DNA of 64,000 bases. Origin: Lycocorax pyrrhopterus obiensis. Lineage: Eukaryota > Chordata > Aves > Passeriformes > Paradisaeidae. The stretch is from the NCBI GenBank assembly GCA_014706295.1, contig JACSVZ010000006.1:31595629-31659628 (forward strand), read 5' to 3'. The notes under the pieces were generated by a model. That model searched no databases and had not been told where the DNA came from. It saw nothing but the letters and a program-made list of their open reading frames with translations. Positions 29,701 through 41,700 of the stretch are shown here, one piece after another (the first letter of the stretch is position 1; every line of letters begins with the position of its first letter). Both the position numbers and the translations under genes were made by a program.

Positions 29701-32700
29701 GTTCGATTTCTGCATTTTGATCTTGCAAATCACAAGTTAATGTGATTTAATGGCTGTGTCTGATCTCTTGATACCCGTTTTCAGTTTTTAACTGATCTTC
29801 ACTGGTGTGCTTTTCAGTATTGACAGCTTTCACCTTAGTTGCTTTCTGAATGGATTGCTGAGGTAGTTGTGTTTTCAATTTACAGGCATGCTTTCATTTG
29901 AAAAAACTCAAAACCAAAACAAAACCCACTAAAACCACAGAAACTTCCCCCATATGCACTCTCTACACCCACTACCTCCAAAAGACTTTACTTTTGTCAT
30001 TTTAATAGAAATAAGGATTTTTTTATTTCCCACTGGTCACCTTATATGGGTATACCACTCGTATTTGCTTTCCCTCTCTGCAAAGGAAATAGATTGTCCA
30101 TTAACAAATGTCTCACAGCATTAGTGTGCAAAATCCTGAGCTATGAGTCATGCAGTCCTTTGTGCCACACTCTGAAGTCTTCAGTTTAAAACCACAGCAC
30201 ATTTTTAAATATCTGCACTATTGAAAAACCATTTCTCCTGGGGCTCTTCTTTCCTACTTGCTGTCCATTTGTTATAATTTTGCTTGTCTGTTTGTTTTGC
30301 GCCTTTTCTTGTTTCCCTTGGGCATTTCTTCTGTAGCTAAACTGCCTGCCTTGTCTTGTTTCCAGGCAGAGATCTAGGCAAAACAAAACTTTGCCAACTT
30401 GAGCCAAAGCTCTCCTTATTTGTTTGGGTAACTGGAGGGCAAGTTTCTAGCCATGCCTGTCTTTTGGAGTTAACAGATGAAGACATGTAGTTCTGTGAGA
30501 CACGCATTACCTTTTAAAAATGCTACGTTTATGTGCCCATCCACAGATAGTCTTGTGCCTGGAGTTACTCCTCTTTTGCTTAAATTTGTATGAAAAATCA
30601 AAAGCAGTGCCTCTGCATAGATCTTCAAAGTGTTCTCTGTAAAATTATTGCAAAATCTTTTAAACAATGCAGAACATCTACTTTCTGAGCCCTGTATATC
30701 TCCTCTGTACCTTCACATGTCTCCAATTCTTCTTTAACTATTTCTTCAGTGTCACTTTCAGTAACTGGGAGAGAGTTCTGGAAAAGGTAGATGGGAAACA
30801 AGATGTGAGAAATAGAAGGAAAAAAGTGAACCCAAGGGGAATGCTCTTTTCTCACTTTTCCACTCTTTTTTTTTGTACTGTCTTCATACAACAACAGTGT
30901 ATGTCTTTGTCCAAAAGGGGTGGAGAATAGGGTGTTCAAAAAGGCTTTAAAATTGAATTAGGCTGATACAGTTAAAGATAGTCAATTAACTGTCTGAAGC
31001 AAATAGCACTACAGGTGGGGTTTTTTCCCTCTCTGTGACCAAAAATCATGAAAGGCAACATAATTAATCGTAACTTTCTGCATGCATTTTTTTTTCCTTT
31101 TGAAGTACTGTTTGGCACAGTACATTTAGTTTGCCTTCCAGACCACCTCCTAACTGTGGTGAAGCATGTTGTACATTTCTAGTGCATGACTCATTTCAAG
31201 TTTGTAATGTGTTTCCATGCTTGATATTAAAAGGCTTCAAGCACCATCTGCTGTCTGAAATCAGCTACTGCGCATTTCCTCCTGTATTTGCTACCAGTGT
31301 TAGTAGCTTCCTGGCATTTTCAGGTAATAAGAGCACTGTAGGCTTTTAATCTTGGGAGAAGTGAAAACATGTTTGTGTGTGCCTGCTTATATAAGCTTTT
31401 ATATTTTTGGTATTAACTTTTATGTCAGGAATTGTGTTATGGAATTTATGTAAAGCATTTTCCAATAGGACTTTTTGGCAGGGTTTTTTTTCGTACAAAA
31501 ATACAGCTCTACTGTATACAGTACCAATGTCTATGGTAGAATTTGAGATGAAGCAAAAATGTAAATCTGTCCTCATCTTTCCTTTAGGTGGCAGATAATG
31601 GAAAACCACCGTTGTCATCTTTGACTTACATTGATATTAGAGTTATTGAGGAAAGCATTTATTCTCCAGCAATACTGCCTCTGGAAATCTTTATCACAGC
31701 CTTTGGGGAAGAATATTCAGGTGGTGTCATTGGAAAAATTCATGCAACCGATCAAGATGTTTATGATACCTTGACATACAGTCTGGACCCCAAAATGGAA
31801 TCCTTGTTCTCCGTTTCCAGCACTGGTGGCAAACTAATAGCACATAAAAGGTTAGATGTAGGACAGTACCTCCTAAATGTCACTGTTACAGATGGAAAAT
31901 TTACAACTGCAGCTGATATTACTGTACACATCAGACAAATCACACAAGATGTATTAAATCACAGTATCGCAATACGCTTTGCAAACCTGTCCCCTGAAGA
32001 ATTCATTGGTGATTACTGGCGCAATTTCCAGAGAGCATTAAGAAACATCTTGGGCGTGAGGAGAAATGACATCCAGATTGTTAGTTTGCAGCCTTCTGAT
32101 CCTCCTTCTAATCTGGATGTCCTCCTGAATATTGAAAAGTCTGGTAGCTCTCACCACCCAATGAGAATTTTGCTCCACAAGATAAACTCTTCTGTGCCTG
32201 ACCTAGAGGAGATTTTGGGTGTCCGGATAATTGATGTGTTTCATAAGCTCTGCGCAGGCCTAGATTGTCCTTTGAAATTTTGTGAAGAAAAAGTAACAGT
32301 GGATGAGAACATCATGTCAACCCACAGCACAGCCAGGTTGAGTTTTGTCACTCCCCGTCATCACAGAACAGCAGTTTGTCTTTGTGAAGGTAAGAAACAC
32401 AGTAAGGAAAACTGTATCCTTGAAAAGATTGTCCTGGTTTTAAAAAGCTGTAATCCACAGATGGAAATTTATATTACAGGACAAGATTAAGATTGTTCTG
32501 TAACTCTCCACAGTATTTGCCTAATTTTCTTCATAGTAAAGAGTAATTTTTTCTATCTCATTACCTCATTTCAAGAGTTTACATAATACAAGCTTATGGG
32601 AGCAGATTTTTATTTTTTTTATAATTACACCTTCATTTTCCATTTTATGAAGGAAGTTAATTTTTTTTGTTGTTGCCTATCCTATATTGATGGCCATTTT

Positions 32701-35700
32701 CAGTCTTGTGTGCACAAAGGTAAATTCCTGCAAAGTACCTGAATACTTCCTTGTTTCTGCTTAGAGGAGTAGCCCACACAGTTTCCAAACTTGCTTGGGA
32801 ATAAGAGGGTAATATGGGAAATTAATATGCATTAAAATATATGTAAGTATATACATATAATCTTATAGAAGATTAATCTATAATCTTATAGAAAATTAAT
32901 TTATCTCTCAGGAAAACAACATTGGTTTTTAAAATCAGGACTTAACCTTGCTGGGTGAACTTGCACATGTGAAGTAAATATTTAAAGCCTGTTCCTTTTC
33001 TGACTCAAATACAGACATGCTTTTCTCTGCTCTCCCCAGCCTACTCTGTCCATGTTTAATATTGACATGTTGGGTTTTGTGGTGAATGGTTCTAATGGTA
33101 ACCCCTAAACCACAAAACCAGTTTCCCAATTTTACCAATTGAATTGAGTAATCAAGATAAAGATGACAATCAGCCACTCTATATGCTATTTGTCTAGTCT
33201 GTGCCAGTCATGCCCCATAACTGTTACTTCACTTCCTTGTCTGATAGTTAGGAATATCATTTGGATTACTTTCAGCTACTGTACTTGAGAGTCCCTTTTC
33301 ACAAAATACCATTACCACTAACAGAAAAGAAATAATGGATTTGGTTTTACAGAAGGCAAATGCCCCCTGCTGAACAGTGTGTGTGAAGGCAACCCGTGCC
33401 CTGAAGGTACTGAATGTGTAGGAGATACAAAGGAAGGAAAATACACCTGTGTTTGCCAAGACAGCAAAGCTGGACAATGTCCTGGTAAGGAATTAACTCT
33501 AAAAAACTCTGTGTAAAACTATATTACTTTCCAAACAAAAATTTAATTCCAGTCCTGTGCTAATACTGTTTTATGCTTTTCTGTATTCCTAAGCATCAGC
33601 TGGCTCTGCTGTGACATTTACTGGGAGCAGCTATGTGAAATATCGTCTCATGGAAAATGAGAACAAAGAGGAAATGAAGCTGACAATGAGACTTAGAACT
33701 TACTCTGCTCATGCAGTTGTTATGTATGCTCGAGGAACAGACTACAGTATCTTAGAGGTATATTAAAATCTCCCAGTGCATATCTCCTCCTTTCCTCCTA
33801 CCATCTTCTTACTATTTTTGTGCCAGATTAAGAGATTGAGTCGTAACGTTTCTGTAGAATTGTTATAATTGAAAATTGCCTTAAAGGTAGGGTGGTACAC
33901 ATCCAGGTGACAAACTTGTCCAGAGTTTTTTTAATGTGTAGACAAACAAAGCTTCCTGAATCATATATTTTAAACAACTTTATTTGCTTATAATACTGAA
34001 GTCCATACAGAAAAAGTCACTTAAAGCACAAGATGAAAGGTATTGAAGTATTGTAATATTTTGATTATGAGCTGCAACTGCTTTACTAGAGGAAAAAAAT
34101 GCACAAAATGTACGTTTCAATTAAAAGAACCATATAGAATAAATCACAGTTGCTGTGACTGTTTGGAAAGCAGTGTTATTAAACTGCTTTTTCTGAACAC
34201 CACCATCATCCTGTCTTTCCAGCAAGCATAAACTTTTATAGGCACCAATATTTTATACTCCTTAAGTGTGCAGACTATTTATTGATGATGTGGCTTTCCT
34301 CTGTAGATCCATCATGGAAGACTGCAGTATAAATTTGATTGTGGCAGTGGACCTGGGATTGTCTCTGTTCAGAGCACTCAGATAAATGATGGCCAGTGGC
34401 ATTCCATATCTCTTGAAGTGGATGGAAACTATGCACGACTTGTTCTGGACAGGGTGCATACTGCATCGGGTACTGCTCCTGGTACACTTAGAACACTAAA
34501 TCTAGACAATCATGTGTTTTTTGGTGGTCATATTCGTCAGCAAGGCACAAGACATGGTAGAAGTCCTCAGGTTAGCAATGGTTTCAGAGGCTGTATGGAT
34601 TCTATTGTACTAAATGGACAAGAGCTGCCCCTAAACAGCAAGCCACGAAATTATGCACACATAGAAGAATCTGTAGATGTCACTCCTGGATGCTTACTGA
34701 CTGCCGCAGATGGCTGTTCAAGCAGCCCGTGTCAGAATGGAGGCATCTGCAATGCACTGTCCAACGGAGGTAAGCTGCTCTTTATTCTTCTGCTTTTAGT
34801 TTTCAAAACTGCTTTTCAATTTCTCTGCTTTGAAGGACAAAACAACTTAGTGCATAATTCTGGCTTTCCCAGAGTTGTAGAGGGTTGGCTGTTGAATAGG
34901 TAGGAAGGCTGTGTGTGCCTTCTAGATTCAGTACCTTGAGGCATGAAGTAGACAAAATCCATCTGGCAAAGTGGGGATTTAATCTTCAGTGCTGACACCT
35001 GAGGTCCATCCTCTTAACTGCCTACTTTGGAATCTTTCTTTTAAAATTCTGCAATCATTGGGACAACTTGATTTTGTGAGAGAAATGGAAATTATCCTTC
35101 AGTCATGTTCAAGAAAACTCTTACTGTTAGACTTTGCCTCATCTTTCAATAAAAACATTTCTATTTTTTCTTATCCTTTCTCTCTTTAACAGGTCGTTGG
35201 GTAGGGAGGAATTTACCTTAAACCTGTAGGTGGGCAGGGAGGATTTTATCTCAAATCCAGTAAAGCTGTGTGCATCTTTCAAAAATACTGTATTTGATTT
35301 CAGGCTACTACTGCAAGTGTGCACCTTTGTTTATGGGAACTCACTGTGATGTAAGTGTCAACCCATGTGCTTCCAACCCCTGCCTTTATGGTGGGACTTG
35401 CATCCCAGTCAGTGATGATTTTATCTGCCAGTGCCGAGGACAATACACAGGTCAAAGGTATGTTTGTATGGTTCATTGTATCCATGAACTCCTTAGAAAA
35501 CAGGGTATAAATGTAACACTTCTGTTTCCTTTTTTTATCTGTTTCCTACTTAAAGCTCAAACTTTGAGACACACTGGAGTTGGCTGAAGATAAAAACAGC
35601 CCCTATGTTACAGCCCTGAATCCCACATAATAAACTCACTTGCAGTAAGGTAACGGTTCATGTGGTTTTGTTTGTTTTGCTTTCGCAGGTGCCAGCTGGG

Positions 35701-38700
35701 TCCGTATTGCAAAGACAATCCTTGCAAAAACAGTGGCAAGTGTATTGACAGTTTGGATGGACCTGTTTGTGAGTGTGAAACAGGCTTTCGTGGAGAAAGG
35801 TAGGTAGCATTCCACATATATTGAATTTTAGTAGTATTAATTGACAGATTAACAGTTCAAACTGGTTGAAATCTGGGATGTTGATAAAATAGCAAATTGC
35901 ATGTTAGTGTGCAGTACCTTATATTAAATATATCTAAAATTGTTGAGAACAAGATTACAACAAAGACTATTGATGTAAACTAAACATCACTGCTGTGCTC
36001 TGTTTCTGATAGGTGCCTGACTGATGTCGATGAATGCATAGAAAACCCATGTCTCAATGGTGCCCTTTGTGAGAATACTTACGGTTCATATCACTGCAAC
36101 TGTAGTCGCGGATTTGGAGGCAAACACTGCACAGACATTGTTCTTAATAAATATGTTTCAACATCTTGGAACATTAGCTTAGCTGAAGTGATTGGGATTA
36201 TTGTTTTCATCGCAGGAATCTTCTTGCTAGTTGTGATTTTTGTCGTTTGCCGCAAAGTGGTTGGTAGAAAGAAGAAGCAGCAGCCAGAACCTGAAGACAA
36301 GCAGCTGGGAGCTACGACAGCCTTCTTGCAGAGACCATATTTTGATGCAAAATTGAATAAGAACATTTATTCTGACATCCCACCACAGGTTCCTGTTCGT
36401 CCCATTTCGTACACTCCAAGCATTCCAAGCGACTCCAGGAACAATCTTGACAGGAATTCTTTTGAAGGGTCTGCTATCCCCGAGCACCCCGAGTTTAGTA
36501 CTTTTAACCCAGATTCTGTACATGGTCACCGGAAAGCTGTAGCTGTTTGCAGTGTTGCACCAAATTTGCCACCTCCACCTCCCTCCAACTCACCTTCAGA
36601 CAGTGATTCAATACAGAAACCCAGCTGGGATTTTGACTATGACAGTAAGAGATGTTCTTATTTTTTACTTTCCTGTTAAATGTGTATGCTGGTACAATTT
36701 TAATATGAGTACAAAGTCTCTGTCTATACCTCTTAGGGTACAAAAGGCATTATGACTACTGGGTTTTGTCTCTGATCAGGCTTCATGCTCTACTAAGTTT
36801 TGTAAAAATGTGCAGATCTCAACTTTAAATTGTATTGATTCTTGAATCTAGAATCTATTCATTGTCTCACTTGAAACTTTTTCTTTCAGCTAAAGTAGTA
36901 GATCTTGACCCCTGCCTTTCTAAGAAGCCTCTGGATGAAAAGAACTCCCTTCCTTACAGTGCTAGAGAAAGTATGTCTGAGGTCCAGTCTCTCAGCTCCT
37001 TCCAGTCTGAATCATGTGATGACAATGGTACGTAAAATTCAATCATTCTGTACTGCTGCTTATCTTCATTTGTTCTGTCTTTGCATCTGTATCTCTTAGT
37101 AACAAAAGGATTTACATATATTGAATATATATTAAATAGTAGCTTATTTAATATATATTTGTATTTACTTACATTAATACCCAGATCTGTTAATTTTTAA
37201 AAAAATATTTTACCTATCTTACACCTCCTGTTAATTACTGTACCTTAAAATTATATCATCATTCTGCTGTTAGAATATTACAGTGAAAATGCAACTCAAG
37301 TTGTTCAGAGCCTTGTGTTTAAAACATATTAAAATTTGGTAAACTCTTCTAGGTTATCATTAGTTATCACCTTATGCAAGAATACAGTGAATTTAAATAA
37401 AGGCCTCTGCACAAATATAACTTTCGCTTTGCCATTCAGCTCTCAGTAAAAAACTTTCTGGTATTACAGTTTCATTTGTTTCCTTCTCTTTTTCTTGCTG
37501 CGACCTCAGCTCCCATATGGATCAGATCAGTTCTGAGTGAGAGCAGAGTTTAAGGGACTGCTTGTAAGTTTGATTACTTTAGTAATGAAGGAAACTGCAC
37601 AAAAAGGAATTTTGTTATAATAGAACAGTATATTTGGCTTTCACCATGATTGAAATGAATTCATAAAAACATTTCATACATTGAAAAAAGCCAATATAAA
37701 AATATAAATATTTTGATCACACCTCAAGTCCATCAAAATATAGTCAGCATGCATATTTGTGGGTTTGATTATTATTAATTGGATGTCTCTTACTTTTCCA
37801 TTGTGATGACAGATGCTTTTATAGTTGATATGAATGCATCTATGTATTCAGAAACATGTCATACTGATTGGACAAAGCCACAGTTGTCTCATAACTTAAT
37901 TCACTAAGTTAAGGTGTGTTTTGACTCTTTATTCCAATTTCTGCTTTTGTCTCTGCCTGTAAAAAAGAACTTGAAATTCCTTTAGCTTAGGAATAAAGAA
38001 CATTCTGCTTCTCAAAGAAGCAGAGTGATTTGTTATTAACAGCATGACAAAAAAGCCATGTTTAATGATTGGTGAAAGTAAAATGGTATGCTTACAGTCC
38101 TCATCATTTTATCAGTAGACCTGATACCAACTCCCAGCTTTTTCTCCTGTGGTTTTAAGTGTTGTGTGGTACATGTTGTTCTCCCCTCCTCACCGTCTCA
38201 TATGTTTAGTATATTCTTTTGCCCATTTCTTCTCATGTATTGATTACTCGTTAATACATCATTTTAAGAGAAATAGCTGTAGCATCATAGATACTGTTCC
38301 TTCCTTCCATTTTGGTAGATTCAGTATTCATTAGCTTGATATTTAATCCCTGAGCTGTGCAAACAAGTTGCATGTGCTTACTTCATTTTACCCTATAAGA
38401 ATAAATCCTTCTCCATTCCAAAACTATCTTGGGGAAGAGGGAAGACATAAAAAATACATTCATTTTAGTTTTTTTTTTAAAATAAGCATGTAACAGCCTG
38501 AATTTGGTACTCCTACTGTGATATCCCTACTTCATACAAAACTTAAGTAGATAAGTAACAGAAGTTTTCAGTAGGTATTTTTCATATTCTATCCTTTTAG
38601 TTCATTTCAGGGAAAATTTCTTTCCCATATCTTTCATTGTCAGGGAGGGAACGTAGTTTACATTTTTAAAGGAGAACTCTAATTTAAAGGAGAACTCCTT

Positions 38701-41700
38701 AATTCACCCAACACAAGCCTTTAGAATAGTCTAGTTTGTTGCTATGTACATAAAGTATTATGCAAGTGAGTGTATTTAGGCAACATATCAGAAATTCTAA
38801 CACAGCTTAAGCAGCCTTGTGTTCATTCAAAATGTGTTTCACAAGTAGTTACAAGTACTTTTGTACGTTTAGCAAGAATAAAATTGAGCTTTAGATATGT
38901 TTTTTATGTATTACATGCAACTACTTTCTAGGTAGAGAGTAGATGTGTATGTATACCAATAATCTTGCTCTATAAAATGGTAATGAACTGCAATTTCACA
39001 GTGTTGATGGGGGTTTTTGTGTGTATCTGTATGTTGTTTAAAGTGATGCTAACTATAGGTTTGTTTTAATTTGCTCCTTTTATACCTTTTACAAGCTTCC
39101 GTAGTGACTGTTATACACCTTGTCAATGCTGTTGTTGACTCGGTGGAAAAAGAAGGTATATACATGTTTTCATATTTATTTACTGCTTTGGCAGCATAAT
39201 GCACGTTTGTCTTCTTACATTGTCTTCTAGTAATGTAACCCTAGCCAGATGCGAATTATGAAATATTATTTACTTAGACTTTCTGATAAGTTTTAGCAAA
39301 AAATATATTTCTATTGTATATCTGTTAATATTTTCTTGCATATGCTGTAGATGCCCTGTGAACAGGTTTCAAAGTGTGATTTCTTGGGAAAAAAAGGATT
39401 GGCATAAAAAGATCTTGGTGCTTACTCTCTTCTGAAAATATTCATACTAAAGCTGCCAGCAGAATTGAAACAACATCAAAGGCAAATACATACAGTACTG
39501 TAGTTGAAACAGCAGCAGCCTCCACTTCCTTTTCTTCTCCCACCCACACCTGTTGATATCTTGTCCAGCTGAGCAGAATCAAAATGGTCTGGTATCAGTA
39601 CTCACTTTCTTGGTCTTCAGATCAGTGTGTCTCATAAGCAGAAAAAAATTATTTTTGTCTGCAGCTGAGATATATAGCCATAAACATCCCTCTCAGTTTA
39701 AGTAGTTCATTACTATTCAGCCTTACAACAGTACCTAAAAGGTATGTTTGGGTATATGTATTTACACACACATATATTTGTGTGTGTAGTACGTATTTGG
39801 AAGTTAGAAAGAGGCAAAGTAGGCATTTTCAATGGTATTTTATTTCATTTCTGCTAACATTTAAGAACTAACCACTCTGGAAAACACAAACTCTTTACAA
39901 AATAATCGCAGTAATAAAAGTCCCAGTGAGTCTATACAAATGCTTACTATTGTTTTAATTGACTAAACAGTACTTTAAGTTCCATTAAAAGGCAAATTAT
40001 TCACTCCATGACCATGAGTTTGCAGAGATTTCTTCTGAAATAACATCCAGCATATGCTTCCTATTTCTAGATACAGACTAGGAAGCATTGTTTTTTACCA
40101 AGTCCTACTTAAAATGAAGCCATTGTAAGAACATAAAATTGATTATAGTAGCTAAAGTTTCTCTTTGGTTTGTTATCTGAAGTATACCCTTTTTAATTTA
40201 CACAGACATGCAAAATAAAGTAGACAATGCAAAGACTTCTAATTACTTGAGAGTATTTCATTAATGAGGGTGCCATTTCATTAATGTGTACCTATAGACA
40301 ATAGTTCTCACTGCAGAAAAATTGTAATGCACATTACTCGGGAATGGGAGAATTACAAGACTAAAAGAGGCCAGATCTACCAGGGGAAAAATTAAATAAC
40401 TTATTCAGATTTTCTCTGAGATTTTAATTGGTAGGCTCTAAAAATTATAGATGTAGTTCTCAAGTCAAAGATAAAAATATTGCTTGGTGTTTTAGTATCA
40501 CCATAAGATAAATACAAACATTGTATGCATTGTAGTCATAGATTAAATATGTCCTACTCAGCTGCTTCTTAACATTTGAAAGTTTCTGTTCCTAATAAGC
40601 ATTTCTTCTTTCAAAGCATCTTAGGTAAAGAGTTCTGCTTATGAGCACCCTCAGGAGGGTGTCAGTTCAAGCAGCAGAGAGCCTTACTCAAGTCTTCAGC
40701 AAGGTCAAGTTCTGGGACAGATTGTCCTTACCTTTAGTTTCCCCAAGTGTTTCTGTCCAGCAGGTATCCTGGAAGCATGAACTGTAGCTAATCTCATCAT
40801 AGGACAGTTTTAGGCCTGTGTTCTCTGCATTGCTCCTCAGGTTGTAGCCTGATGCAAATCAGTAATGCTGAGTGCAAGAGAAAATACAGCTCCAATCTAG
40901 CAGATTGTCACATAAAGATGGGCACATCCAGTTCTAGTTTGTGTTTCTGTCATTTATGTTAAAGGGTCTTTGCTTCAGAAGAAGAGGAAAACCAAGATCT
41001 CCCCATTCCTTGGTAAAAGTGCTCTAAATCATAAAGCCTATTGACTTTAGTTTTGCACCCAATTTCCCAGGAAAAATAAAGAATGTTGTCTTCTAAGCAG
41101 ACTAGTAATCAGAACCTTCTCCTGGAGTTGAGGCCAGAGATGTTTTAAGAGTCTCAGAGCTCAGACTGACATCTCCATTAGCCTGAACAGTATTTTTCTT
41201 GTCTGGGCTAGACAACCTTGAAAAAATAGCAACTTCTCTCCAAGGAGTCAACCTCTGTCCCTTCAGTCTTCCAACAGATGAAAGTATAAATTCTTAGGAG
41301 AAGATTCTGCTATTAGGATAGGCATTGCTCATCCTTAGAGACTTTAATAGGGAATATAGATTCCTGAAGAGAGAAAGGTTTCATATTTGTCAGATAACAC
41401 AGGGCAGTTCTCTGCTGAGCATGAGTTGTTGGAATTGCCGTACAAAGGGAGGCAGGTTTCCCAGTGCTTTGTGTATGGAAGCCAGACGCGAAAGGAAGTG
41501 TTACCTTGATACTCAAGAGATACTTGAACGTGTAAGTGTCAATAGATGGAGCCCTGTACAGAAAAACAAGGGCAGATACAAGGAAAGAAAAAAATCAGAT
41601 GAAGTCCTGTTACCCTCTGTAGCAGAAGTCCTGCGTGTACTGATACAAGGACTTCAGTAAACTCCAGACTGCAGATTTTACCACAAGACAGCCATGTCCC

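Noticed and set aside
30625..30939. 104-codon minus-strand frame in intron 18
   Set aside because: It has no recognisable motif and overlaps other chance frames; it is consistent with AT-rich noise.
41325..41660. 111-codon frame in intron 26
   Set aside because: It has no domain, no splice sites in phase with FAT1, and the segment after the AG at 41,337 hits a stop in the FAT1 phase.
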